Assembly (NCBI GenBank): GCA_025457915.1
Contig: JALOTL010000010.1
Location: 55,824 to 119,823 of the forward strand
Direction of reading: 5' to 3'
DNA length: 64,000 nt
From: Spirochaetota bacterium
Lineage (GTDB): Bacteria; Spirochaetota; UBA4802; UBA5550
The translations under genes and the position numbers were made by a program. Positions 7,187 to 16,013 of the stretch are shown in pieces (the first letter of the stretch is position 1; the number at the start of each line of letters is the position of its first letter). The notes under the pieces were generated by a model, which ran no database searches, had not been told where the DNA came from, and worked only from the letters and a program-made list of their open reading frames with translations.

Positions 7187-8692
7187 TCAAAGTCCCTTCA
7201 GCGAGGCGGCCGCCGCGGCAAGTACCTTCTCCGCGGACTCCCTGTCTTCAACGGATTCAACCGCATATATTGTTTTAATCCTGACCGTTCTTTCGTTTTT
7301 CAGCTTTATCCTTAACCTCGAGAGGGACTTGGCGAGTTTCTGCATCATCACGGCGGCCTCGCCCCTGCCTGTCCCGTCAAAAATTATCGCCACGTTTTCG
7401 CCGAGGCTGAAAAGGTCCGCATTCCCGGCCGCCTCCCTGAATAACGGCTGAAGAAGGCCCAGCAGGGCTTTTTTTTCGCTCCCGGTGAAAATGCCGGGCT
7501 CGAAGAAAGATATGACCGCAAGGCTGGAGGGGGACTCGCCCTGTAAACCCCGCTTGATGATCCCGTCCAGTTTTTTCAACAGGCAATCCCGGCTGAAGAG
7601 GCCGGTCTCCCCGTCTATAAGGCTGTCGTCGCTCGCAAATAAGCCGTAAAGGAACTTCAGCTCGGGATCCAGAAGAGACCTGATCGAGGAGATTTCGTCA
7701 AACGCCAGCGGCTCCAGCCTGGTTATGTTCATGGTTCCGAAGAGGATGTCGCCGTCCACGAGCGGTACTATTATTTTTCTGCCGCCGTCAAGCACCACCC
7801 CGGATGATTTTTTCATCTCGGTGCCGATTGTTTCGATGCTGAGGTTGTCCAATCCGCCCGCGCCGATTTTTGCGAAGGAGTCCCCGGATAATTCGTATCT
7901 TTTCGACATCGAGCCGGGCGAGGCAAGGAGATATATCGATACGGAATCCAGCGAGTATCCGGCCCGCACCCGTTTCATTATTTCCAGCACACGGTCCGGA
8001 TCCTCTTTCACGGCGCCGTCCGGACCGGCGGGATCGCTTTTCATTTTTTCCGCCTGCAGGCCGGGAGGGGTTTCGATCATGTTGTAGGATATCGTGGTCA
8101 GCGCGCCGGGCCTCCTGGTAAGAAACACGTAAACGGCCGCAGACAACAGGCAGGACAGTATCAGGATGAGCAGGGCCTCCAGCGCGATTTTTAATATCAG
8201 CTTCCGGCCCGGGCCGTAGGGAAAGGCCATCAGGATTTTGTCGCCGCCGGACTTTTTGACGAAAAGATACAGTCCGACCTGTTCGCCCTTTGGATTGTCC
8301 GATAGATTATAGTACCTTTTTACGGGCTGGGCCATCCTGTAATCTATTCCGTCCCCTGTAAAATCCTTTAGAATGGAATCATAGAGGTGCCCTGATTTTA
8401 TCTGCCGGTCGTTTTTTTTGACTATTTTTAACGATAGATATGAATCTGCAACGGCGACCATCGCAAGGCCCGGGTTTCTTTTCACGGCCCTGTCGACGAA
8501 AGTTTCGTAATCCATGGGCCTTGAACGGTCACCTGACGAAATTTCATACAGCCTGACGACGTCCTTTGCCGATTTCTCCAGTCCCCGTGTGAATTCCGTC
8601 TCTATGGAGTCGACCCTGAAAAAAAGATATCCGGCCGTAAGAATGACAAGCAGGAACAGCCCTGCCGACAGTGATTTGGCCATGTCACTCAT
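7187..8692 (-). CDS. Membrane sensor with GAF-like and degenerate GGDEF domains
   Basis: A 501-residue protein starting at ATG 8692 behind GAGAGG. It has a first membrane helix (about 8-25), an extracytoplasmic region to about 165, a second helix (about 167-190), then a cytoplasmic GAF-like region (about 230-350). The last 150 residues look like a GGDEF domain: DGETGLFSRDCLLKKL matches its usual entry. Where GGDEF should be, the sequence reads LFSLGENVAIIF, so the catalytic signature is lost and diguanylate cyclase activity is unlikely. It lies 18 bp after the CheD-like gene in the same direction, which suggests a joint signalling role. The degenerate domain may bind nucleotide or act as an interaction module. 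Confidence 0.7.
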   Translation of the reverse strand: MSDMAKSLSAGLFLLVILTAGYLFFRVDSIETEFTRGLEKSAKDVVRLYEISSGDRSRPMDYETFVDRAVKRNPGLAMVAVADSYLSLKIVKKNDRQIKSGHLYDSILKDFTGDGIDYRMAQPVKRYYNLSDNPKGEQVGLYLFVKKSGGDKILMAFPYGPGRKLILKIALEALLILILSCLLSAAVYVFLTRRPGALTTISYNMIETPPGLQAEKMKSDPAGPDGAVKEDPDRVLEIMKRVRAGYSLDSVSIYLLASPGSMSKRYELSGDSFAKIGAGGLDNLSIETIGTEMKKSSGVVLDGGRKIIVPLVDGDILFGTMNITRLEPLAFDEISSIRSLLDPELKFLYGLFASDDSLIDGETGLFSRDCLLKKLDGIIKRGLQGESPSSLAVISFFEPGIFTGSEKKALLGLLQPLFREAAGNADLFSLGENVAIIFDGTGRGEAAVMMQKLAKSLSRLRIKLKNERTVRIKTIYAVESVEDRESAEKVLAAAAASLKGL

Positions 8693-8710
8693 GCCGAACC
8701 TCTCCGGTCC

Positions 8711-9238
8711 TCAACCGAAAATCTTTGAAAGAGGGATTTCAATAATTTTCGTCTCCTTGCTTCCTATATTATGATGCCTTAGAAGAAAGCTGTTCCTTTC
8801 ATCCGATTTAAGGATGGTTATTCCCTGGCTGAACCCGGTCTGGAACAGTTCGATAGTAAGATTATATATGCTGAGGGCCTCGAGGGTGGTCATGATGTTT
8901 TTTCGCGCCACTTCCCTGGCCGGACTGTTTTTCCTGTACCCCGCGCCGAAAAGTCCGAGACAATGAATCCTGCTTACGTTTTTTTCCGTCAGGCTGTTGT
9001 ACAGCTCGGAGACGTGGAGCAGGGCCATGTCCATGTTTTTGTCCCTGGATTTGAAAAGGTGGTTGATCCCGATCCACACCTTATTGTCCGGATCCATTCC
9101 GCACAGGACGACTGACGAGCAGGACCCGAGATCTATATGAAAAACGTAATCGCTGTCCCTGACGACGGTATCGTCGATGCGGACATAGCACTTGGTTTTT
9201 TTACGCGATTCCTGTTCGAAAAGCTTATTTAGCATCAT
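8711..9238 (-). CDS. CheD-like chemoreceptor glutamine deamidase
   Basis: CheD proteins deamidate glutamines on chemoreceptors and bind CheC. This 175-residue protein has the catalytic pair of the family: the cysteine in HIDLGSCSSV (about residue 40) and the histidine in IGINHLFKS (about residue 60). A later CLGLFGAGYRKNSP segment stands where CheD has its glycine-rich FGGA region, and AREVARKNIMTTLEAL matches the helix after it. The sequence is otherwise divergent. No cheC, cheA or cheB is near, but two chemoreceptor genes occur in the window (13727 and 48714). Start choice is soft: two ATGs in a row and no strong ribosome site. Confidence 0.7.
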   Translation of the reverse strand: MMLNKLFEQESRKKTKCYVRIDDTVVRDSDYVFHIDLGSCSSVVLCGMDPDNKVWIGINHLFKSRDKNMDMALLHVSELYNSLTEKNVSRIHCLGLFGAGYRKNSPAREVARKNIMTTLEALSIYNLTIELFQTGFSQGITILKSDERNSFLLRHHNIGSKETKIIEIPLSKIFG

Positions 9239-9905
9239 TTGCGTTGATTTAATGGAAATACCGGGCCGGATATTAAGGGTTTATTATCCGGTAAACTGAC
9301 ATGTTTAAGAATAAACTATTGATTCAACCATGTCAAGTAAATCATAATGATGCCGGTAATTATTCCATACGGGATGTCCCGTTTGCCGAGCCGGGTTTAA
9401 TGCGGGCACGCCGGCGTTTAATAATTATTATTCCTCCAATGCTTCATGGACCCCTGAAAAAGAGTCCCGTCTTTAAACAGATAACCGCTGCTTTGCAGAT
9501 TATTAATAACTTGACTGATGAATTTCCTGATTCTATCTTTAGCAGGATTATTTACATTACTGAATGCATGGCAGATGAATTTTTAAGCGCCATATTGACG
9601 CGGCTGATTAAAAACCAGCTTTTTTTTATATTAATATCAATATGGGCAATGTTTTTTCAAGCAGTAATAAATGACGGGTGTGATACGGGCACGAAGCCTG
9701 CTATACTATTCAAACAGCAGGGATTTTACCTGAATTATTAAAAAGTTCTTGTCAGTTAATATCAGATTATGGATTCATCCTATCGTATTTCATATCAGTC
9801 TTGGCATCAGGGTTTGTCATCGGGTTGGGGGACGAAATTTATAATTTCTGTTTTTTATGTTGACCGGTCCCTTCAATTGATTTAATTTATTTCCGGCAGC
9901 TATCC
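9239..9905. other. Divergent intergenic region, no supported gene
   Basis: This 667-bp AT-rich stretch separates the CheD-like gene from the STAS gene. An open frame of 146 codons at 9301-9741 has no ribosome site, unusual residue content and no recognisable domain, so I do not call it. An inverted repeat, CCGGATATTAA (9266-9276) against TTTATTATCCGG (9280-9291), could be an operator or leader hairpin for the CheD-like gene. Nothing else stands out. Confidence 0.5.
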
Positions 9906-10274
9906 ATGAAAAAGTTCGTCCGATATATTAAACATGAAGACACGGTGATTATTGAAGTCCTGGTGGAAAAATTTGATCTATTCGACACCCCGAAAATTTC
10001 GAGGGAGGTCGAGATCATACTCAAAAGGATGGATTATCCGAATTCCATTATAGACCTGCGAAAGGTCAATTACGTCGATTCCATCGGCATAGGATTCCTG
10101 ATCTCCACTAAAAATATATTCTGCAACCATAACTGCGAGATGGTCATACTCTGCAATAACGAGCTTGTGTCGAGGGGATTCAAGGCGGCGAGCATGCACC
10201 GTTTTTTTAAGATTTTTTTAAGCCTTGATGAATCTGTAAAATATGTCAAAAGCATGAGCATGCTGAAGAAATGA
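9906..10274 (+). CDS. STAS-domain anti-sigma-factor antagonist-like protein
   Basis: The whole 122-residue protein is one STAS domain, the fold of SpoIIAA and RsbV. The family signature is clear at VDSIGIGFLISTKN (about residues 57-70), including the serine next to aspartate that is phosphorylated by partner kinases and dephosphorylated by SpoIIE-type phosphatases. A phosphatase of that type is encoded at 54406-56553, though 44 kb away. The gene overlaps the ankyrin lipoprotein start by 4 bp (ATGA), so the two are translationally coupled. Target sigma factor or other partner is unknown. Confidence 0.85.
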   Translation: MKKFVRYIKHEDTVIIEVLVEKFDLFDTPKISREVEIILKRMDYPNSIIDLRKVNYVDSIGIGFLISTKNIFCNHNCEMVILCNNELVSRGFKAASMHRFFKIFLSLDESVKYVKSMSMLKK

Positions 10275-12004
10275 GAGCGCATCCAATGACGCATGTCCGG
10301 TACAACAAATCAATATACGGACTTTTCCAGGTACTGCTTGCGGTCCTTCTGTCCTGCTCCGGTCCGGAAGCGTCGTTTTTTGAATCCGTAAAAAAAAATA
10401 ATGCCGGAAGAATTTCGGTCATGCTGAAGGACAATCCCGGACTCGCCGGAGCCAGGTCCGCCACCGGACAGACCGCGCTTATGTACGCCGCCTATTATTG
10501 TTCCCCCGAAATCATCAGGCTGCTTCTTGATTCAGGGGCGGACATCGGCTCGCGCGACAGCGACGGCAGGACACCGCTTCACTGGGCGGCGGGGAACGGC
10601 GCGCCGCGGTGCATCAAATTGCTGAAGGAAAGGGGAGCTGAACCGGACCCCGGGGACAATTCCGGCAATACCCCGCTGATGATAGCCTGTTCAAATTCAA
10701 AGGGGGCCGCTGCAGCGGCTGCTTTGATTGAAAGCGGCGCGAATGTGAATCTGGCGAACAAAGCCGGGAGGACGCCGCTGATGATGGCGGCCTGCTGGAA
10801 CTGCATGGATTCCGCCTTTATCCTCCTCAAAAACGGGGCCGCGGTCAACGCCAGGGACTCGAGGGGATGGACGCCCCTGGTTTATGCCGCGGATAAAAAC
10901 AGGGGCGAGGGAATGGTGAAACTTTTTCTGGACAACGGAGCAAAGACTGGCACGGTCACTAAAAAGGGCGAAACCGCTTTCATGATAAACCACAAGAGAT
11001 TTTACGAGGACGGATTCGATTACAATATCGCGGAATTGCTGCTTAAATCAGGCTCAGACATCAACGCTGTCGATGAGTCCGGCGACACGGCGCTTCATTA
11101 TTCCGTAAGCGTTGAATTCGGACCGGACAGGACATATAAAAGAAAAAGGGACGTAAAGTTTCTCGTCGCGGCCGGTGCGGACACAAACAGGAAGGACCGT
11201 AAAGGACTGACCCCGCTGGCAAGGATTGCAATGTCTCCGGACATATGGGCGTATTTCATGAAGATAAGATCCGGACAGAAAGCGCTTGCGGGAATATTGA
11301 TCGGTAAAGGCTCGGCTGTAAATTCCAGAAACATTATAGGGGAGACCCCCCTTTTCGGGTCCTCTTTCTGGGACAAGGGCGAATTTGTTTCTCTCCTGCT
11401 GAAGAATGGGGCGGATGCGAATTCGATAAACAGGAGCGGATCAACCGCGCTCTCGAAAGCCTGCTGCAGGGACGCTGTTGACTCGGCGCGCAGGCTCCTC
11501 GCCGCAGGCGCGGATCCATGCCGGCAGGACGCTAACGGATACAATCCCCTGCACGTGACCGCTTTGACGAATTCCGTAAAAACAGCCGGCCTCCTGGTTT
11601 CCAGCGGGTCATGCGCGGATGCGCGCGATATAATCAACGGGTGGACCCCTCTTATGATTGCCTCTGTGCGGCTCAACAGGGAGGCGGTCGTTTTATTGTC
11701 CAGGGACAACCGGTCGGTAAAAAACAGGGATCGTCACGGAAGGACCGCGCTCATGCTGGCCGCGTCATCCCGGCTGTGGATAAAAAAACTTCCAACGGAT
11801 TTCTGCTACGCTGCCGGACGCGACGGTGAATCGCGGGTCGATCAGGCCGTTATTGCAAGGATCCTGGTCGAGGCCGGGTCGGACGTAGGGGCGGTGGATG
11901 CAGACGGAAATACGGCCGTTGATTACGCTGTGAAATACGGCTCGCCCGGCGTCGCCGATTATCTGAAGAAAATCACCGGGGCTGACCGCGGCCGCGGTAG
12001 ATAG
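10271..12004 (+). CDS. Ankyrin-repeat lipoprotein
   Basis: The first ATG overlaps the STAS stop; a second ATG at 10286 would give a tighter signal peptide. A hydrophobic segment ends in a lipobox-like VLLSC (cysteine about residue 29), followed by GPEAS, so export as a lipoprotein is likely. From about residue 38 to the end there are a dozen or more ankyrin repeats with the usual pattern, for example DGRTPLHWAAGNG, AGRTPLMMAACW and NGYNPLHVTAL. Three repeats carry longer insertions (near residues 230, 290 and 330). Such solenoids mediate protein binding. Operon position suggests a role with the STAS protein, but opposite sides of the membrane make direct contact unlikely. Confidence 0.85.
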   Translation: MRAHPMTHVRYNKSIYGLFQVLLAVLLSCSGPEASFFESVKKNNAGRISVMLKDNPGLAGARSATGQTALMYAAYYCSPEIIRLLLDSGADIGSRDSDGRTPLHWAAGNGAPRCIKLLKERGAEPDPGDNSGNTPLMIACSNSKGAAAAAALIESGANVNLANKAGRTPLMMAACWNCMDSAFILLKNGAAVNARDSRGWTPLVYAADKNRGEGMVKLFLDNGAKTGTVTKKGETAFMINHKRFYEDGFDYNIAELLLKSGSDINAVDESGDTALHYSVSVEFGPDRTYKRKRDVKFLVAAGADTNRKDRKGLTPLARIAMSPDIWAYFMKIRSGQKALAGILIGKGSAVNSRNIIGETPLFGSSFWDKGEFVSLLLKNGADANSINRSGSTALSKACCRDAVDSARRLLAAGADPCRQDANGYNPLHVTALTNSVKTAGLLVSSGSCADARDIINGWTPLMIASVRLNREAVVLLSRDNRSVKNRDRHGRTALMLAASSRLWIKKLPTDFCYAAGRDGESRVDQAVIARILVEAGSDVGAVDADGNTAVDYAVKYGSPGVADYLKKITGADRGRGR

Positions 12005-12029
12005 CGGCTCCCGCCGAGAGAAGGGCCAT

Positions 12030-13136
12030 ATGATAAACAAAGCGCCTGAAAGAAAAAAGACCAGACAGGTAAACGTCGGGGGAGTCCTGGTGGGCGGCGA
12101 CGCGCCTGTTTCAATACAATCAATGACCAGTCTCCCGATAGAAAAAGTGGATGCCACCCTGGATCAGATTGAAAGCCTCAGAAATGCCGGAGCTGAAATC
12201 GTCAGGCTGGCGATCATAAACGAGGAATCCGTATCGTTTTTAAAAAAGATAGCTGAAAGCACGGATGTCCCTATCGCCGCGGACGTGCACTTCAATTACA
12301 GGATCGCCATCGAGGCGATAAAGGCCGGCGTCAGCAAGATCAGGATCAACCCGGGCAACATTGGGGGGGAATCAAGGCTGCGCGAGGTGGTTGCCGCCGC
12401 CAGGGACCGCGGCGTTCCAATAAGGATAGGCGTCAACGCGGGATCGCTTGACAGAAACAGGTACGGGCCGCCCACATCCGAAAGCCTGGTGGCGTCCGCC
12501 CTGGATCATGTCGGCATACTGGAAGACAACAATTTCAGCGACATCGTGGTGTCGATTAAATCATCAGACATCAGAAACACGATCGACGCCAACAGGATTT
12601 TTTCCCTTAAGAGCGACTACCCCCTGCATGTCGGGCTGACGGAAGCCGGATTCGGCATTGCCTGCGCAGTCAACAGCTCGGTGGCCATCGGGCACCTCCT
12701 CCTGGACGGGATAGGCGATACGGTCAGGGTTTCCATGACCGGTGATCCGGTGGAAGAGGTCGTTATTGCGAAAAAGATACTGGAGGCCGCGGGTCTTCGA
12801 AGGCCGCCTGTAAGGATCATATCCTGTCCGACATGCGGAAGGACCGATCCGGAATTTGATGTGCTGGATCTGGCTGTCAGGGCGGAAAAGGCCTTTACCG
12901 AAAGGTATGCCGCTGATTTGCAGAAGGCCGGGAAAACCCTTACAATCGCGGTCATGGGATGCGAGGTCAACGGGCCCGGGGAGGCGTCGGAAGCAGATAT
13001 CGGAATAGCGGGAGCCCATGGGGGGAAGGCGCTGCTTTTTTCATCCGGCAGGAGGATCAGAAAAATCGATATAAACCAGGCATTAAAATCCCTGCTCGAT
13101 GAGGCCGTTCATGTAGTCAGGGATATGCTTGACTGA
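12030..13136 (+). CDS. ispG: 4-hydroxy-3-methylbut-2-en-1-yl diphosphate synthase
   Basis: IspG (GcpE) makes HMBPP from methylerythritol cyclodiphosphate, the penultimate step of the MEP isoprenoid pathway, using a [4Fe-4S] cluster. The 368-residue length fits the bacterial one-piece enzyme. The start has the typical RQVNVGGVLVGGDAPVSIQS; the middle has RINPGNIGG and RIGVNAGSL. The cluster ligands are the two cysteines of SCPTCGRT (about residues 267-270) and the one in VMGCEVNGPGE (about 309). AGAAGGG stands 5 nt before the ATG. It follows the ankyrin gene by 25 bp and may share its transcript, without obvious functional link. Confidence 0.97.
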   Translation: MINKAPERKKTRQVNVGGVLVGGDAPVSIQSMTSLPIEKVDATLDQIESLRNAGAEIVRLAIINEESVSFLKKIAESTDVPIAADVHFNYRIAIEAIKAGVSKIRINPGNIGGESRLREVVAAARDRGVPIRIGVNAGSLDRNRYGPPTSESLVASALDHVGILEDNNFSDIVVSIKSSDIRNTIDANRIFSLKSDYPLHVGLTEAGFGIACAVNSSVAIGHLLLDGIGDTVRVSMTGDPVEEVVIAKKILEAAGLRRPPVRIISCPTCGRTDPEFDVLDLAVRAEKAFTERYAADLQKAGKTLTIAVMGCEVNGPGEASEADIGIAGAHGGKALLFSSGRRIRKIDINQALKSLLDEAVHVVRDMLD

Positions 13137-13156
13137 ATCTGCGGGATCCCTGCGGG

Positions 13157-13468
13157 TTATTGCGGATTTTTTTTCCGGACCGTGGATTTTCCGGCGTCTG
13201 AATTCCATTCCATGTCGATGGTCCTGTATTTGACGTTTTTCATGAAATCGCGGTAGATTTTTAACCTTTCCGGGTCATTCACGTTGTATTCGAGAAGGGA
13301 ACAGTCTAGATAGGCCTTTATCGTCGTTCCCAGACTTGGTATGCTGAACAGCACCGTGACCAGATTTTCAAAATTCCCGGTGTTCCCGATAATTCTGTCA
13401 TCGTATTTTTCATTCATGAACATTACATATGACATTTCGGGAATGATGCCTTTTCCTGCCTTTATCAT
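13157..13468 (-). CDS. Conserved-looking hypothetical protein, possibly truncated at the N-terminus
   Basis: The ATG-initiated product has 103 residues, no signal peptide and no membrane segment. The sequence is protein-like, with a well-packed alternation of hydrophobic and polar residues (LVTVLFSIPSLGTTIKAYLD, RLKIYRDFMKNVKYR). The frame stays open upstream to 13534 and reads EGNIHIFEYTNGK before the ATG, with a TTG at 13516. That upstream stretch looks coding too, so the true start is earlier or the gene has lost its beginning; another frame upstream encodes a plausible continuation from ATG 13630. The gene converges on ispG. I do not recognise the family. Confidence 0.5.
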   Translation of the reverse strand: MIKAGKGIIPEMSYVMFMNEKYDDRIIGNTGNFENLVTVLFSIPSLGTTIKAYLDCSLLEYNVNDPERLKIYRDFMKNVKYRTIDMEWNSDAGKSTVRKKNPQ

Positions 13469-13726
13469 TTTTCCGTTTGTATACTCGAAGATGTGGATAT
13501 TCCCTCCTGTGCCAATTCCTCTGGTTTAATAGGTCAAGCACAGGATGGGCTTTTTTCCCCTGGCCAGAAACAATCCAGCCTCAATAATATTGTATCCGTT
13601 CCTGCCTCGAACCGGGTTTGCCGGTTTCATGATCTATGTGTTGCGTGATTTTGAAAATAAACAAGTCGATAAAAAGTGTTTGATATAATTCAACTTGTTA
13701 TTTGTTCTTGTCATAGAGGTGGTTTT

Positions 13727-15892
13727 ATGGATGGATATAAAATAAAAAGAATAAAATTGTTTATGCTGTGTCCTTTTTTTTTCCTTTCTTTTTTTACCGC
13801 CTGTTCAAAAGAATCATCCATAGACCTCTCTTCTGACTGGAAATTTAATATAATTCCCTGGCATCCCGGATACTCGGATGCGGCAAAATACCAGGCCCCG
13901 GAGTTTAAGGATTCCGGATGGTCCAGGATCGCCTCGCTGCCCGGACCACTGTCGCTTGACAGGGGCAAGATGATCGTATGGCTGAGAAAGGATTTCATCG
14001 TCCCTGCCGGTCTCAGGGGGGTGAACCTGGCTGTGTATCTCGGCAAGGTCTGGGACCAGGAGGAGACATACTTCAATGGAGTGAAGATCGGCGTTTCCGG
14101 AAATCCGTATCCCGAATTCCACTCTGACTGGAATTCCGCCTCCTGGCACTATATCCCGAATGATTTGATAAAATACGGGGGAAAAAACATAATCGCCGTA
14201 AGGCAGTTCACCAACCAGCAGCCTAATTTCAACGGCGCCCCTTTTATAGGGGATTCATACCGTGTGTCCGTGTACGCGTTCTGGCAGAAGTTTCTCGCGG
14301 AATACCTCCCGATGGCGCTGGGAATAATGACGCTGATTTTCGGACTGGGAATGATTCCCATGTTCATTCTCGGCGGGGGAAGAAATTCGCTGACACTTCA
14401 TTTCGCGGGGATGTCCATCCTCTGGTTTTTTCTTACCACGCATTTCTGGCTGCCGAATTTCGGGCCGCTTTCCTGGCATGACCAGGACAGGCTTTTCTAC
14501 ATCTTCTCCGCCTTTATGGTGACATGGATATACTTTTACCTTGAAAAATCCCTCAGGCTGTCGATCAGATGGGCCAGGATAGTGATTTTCATCGACGTGA
14601 TCGCGGTGATCGCCGTAAGCTCGACCGCGACGGTGGAGAACCCAATTACCGGCTGGAGGTTCGAAGTCATGGGACCGCTGGCCGTGCTCTCGCAGGTGCT
14701 GTGGGGCGTCGTGATAGTAAAGGGAATAATCAGAAAGAACAGGGAAGCCCCGGCCTTCCTCGTGGGATACCTTCTGTTTCTTTCTTCGCTGGTGCATGAC
14801 GCGCTCATGATGAAAAGGGTGATAATGTCGTACGCGTTTTTAAGCAACATCGCCTACCCGGGCTTCATAATATCGTTCGCCATAATCCTTTTTCGCAGGG
14901 TCGCTATCATGGCGGACACCCTCAGGAAATCGTCGAAGATAATCGAGGACAAAAACGCAAATCTTAAAAGCGTTTTCCAGAACGTGGTCGAATCGACCGA
15001 CGACCTCATCTCCATCTCTATAACCGTTCAGAATACCACCACAACAGTGAACGAGGAAATGAAGAACCAGGCTGCGAACCTCGAGGAGACCTCGTCCATC
15101 ATTGAAGAGGTATCGTCATCCATACAGGCGATCGCGGGAAACGCCGTCACCCAGGAGTCCGTGGTTAAAAGTAGCCGGGACCTGCTGCAGAATTACGTGG
15201 ACGCGCTCGGCAGGATCACGGATGCGGCCAAATTCGCCGCGTCTCTCGGGGAAAGGAGCAGGGACGAGGCTGACAGGGTGACCGCCCGGCTCGACAGCGT
15301 CAAGATCGGCATGATCAATCTCAAGAACTCGTCTGCCTCAATCGAGGAAATCGCCAACGTCATAAATGAAATCGCCGAGAAGACGAACCTCCTGTCGCTG
15401 AACGCCGCGATAGAGGCGGCGAGGGCGGGCGAACACGGCAGGGGCTTCGCCGTGGTCGCGGATGAAATTGGAAAGCTCGCCGACAATTCCGTCCAGCAGG
15501 CGAAGACGATCCAGAACATTGTAAAGGAAATCGTCAGGGACATAGAGGGGAAAACCAACCTCATCATCGAATCGACGAACGCGGTCATAGGCATTAACGA
15601 GTCCGTCAACAACCTCAATAACGCGAGTTCCGGAATACTGGATCTGTGCGTCAATCAGGAAAACCTTACAAAGGAAATGAAGGAGCACATGGAAATTATA
15701 TCAAGGGGCGCCTCGGAGATCACGGTTTCGACAGGAGAGGAAAAAACGGCCATGGAGGAGGTCCTGATGGCGCTCGGGATGCTCAACAGCGTCACTGAAA
15801 AAATCAACGCCAGCTCCGGGGACATGGTCAGTATATCAGAGGTGCTTGCCCACAGGATAGCGCTGCTCAACAAGGTGGTCATTGATATATAG
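13727..15892 (+). CDS. Chemoreceptor-like protein with jelly-roll sensor, seven-helix membrane domain and MCP signalling domain
   Basis: I start at ATG 13727 because AGAGGTGG lies 4 nt upstream (721 residues). A signal peptide with lipobox-like FFTAC is followed by a beta-sandwich of glycosidase sugar-binding type (about 35-190: [20 protein letters not shown]). About seven membrane helices follow (195-400), resembling 7TM-DISM receptors. A coiled coil leads into the methyl-accepting hairpin, whose tip reads [19 protein letters not shown] and then [17 protein letters not shown], the CheA/CheW-binding signature. There is no HAMP domain. Most 7TM-DISM proteins end in kinase, cyclase or phosphatase domains, so an MCP output is uncommon. 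Ligand unknown, perhaps carbohydrate. Confidence 0.85.
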   Translation: MDGYKIKRIKLFMLCPFFFLSFFTACSKESSIDLSSDWKFNIIPWHPGYSDAAKYQAPEFKDSGWSRIASLPGPLSLDRGKMIVWLRKDFIVPAGLRGVNLAVYLGKVWDQEETYFNGVKIGVSGNPYPEFHSDWNSASWHYIPNDLIKYGGKNIIAVRQFTNQQPNFNGAPFIGDSYRVSVYAFWQKFLAEYLPMALGIMTLIFGLGMIPMFILGGGRNSLTLHFAGMSILWFFLTTHFWLPNFGPLSWHDQDRLFYIFSAFMVTWIYFYLEKSLRLSIRWARIVIFIDVIAVIAVSSTATVENPITGWRFEVMGPLAVLSQVLWGVVIVKGIIRKNREAPAFLVGYLLFLSSLVHDALMMKRVIMSYAFLSNIAYPGFIISFAIILFRRVAIMADTLRKSSKIIEDKNANLKSVFQNVVESTDDLISISITVQNTTTTVNEEMKNQAANLEETSSIIEEVSSSIQAIAGNAVTQESVVKSSRDLLQNYVDALGRITDAAKFAASLGERSRDEADRVTARLDSVKIGMINLKNSSASIEEIANVINEIAEKTNLLSLNAAIEAARAGEHGRGFAVVADEIGKLADNSVQQAKTIQNIVKEIVRDIEGKTNLIIESTNAVIGINESVNNLNNASSGILDLCVNQENLTKEMKEHMEIISRGASEITVSTGEEKTAMEEVLMALGMLNSVTEKINASSGDMVSISEVLAHRIALLNKVVIDI

Positions 15893-16013
15893 ACGAAATG
15901 ATTAAGCAGTCTGTATGAAATCCCGTTTTAAAGGACTATATAAGAAGGATTTTCAAGTCAGATGAAGTATTTGAAAAATTCCGGATTTTGATTGGACGTA
16001 AAATGAAAGGGCT

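Noticed and set aside
7187..7800. Active diguanylate cyclase in the sensor protein
   Set aside because: The GGDEF signature is replaced by SLGEN, so catalysis is unlikely.
9301..9741. Open frame of 146 codons on the plus strand between the CheD-like and STAS genes
   Set aside because: No ribosome site, odd composition, no domain and AT-rich surroundings; probably a chance frame.
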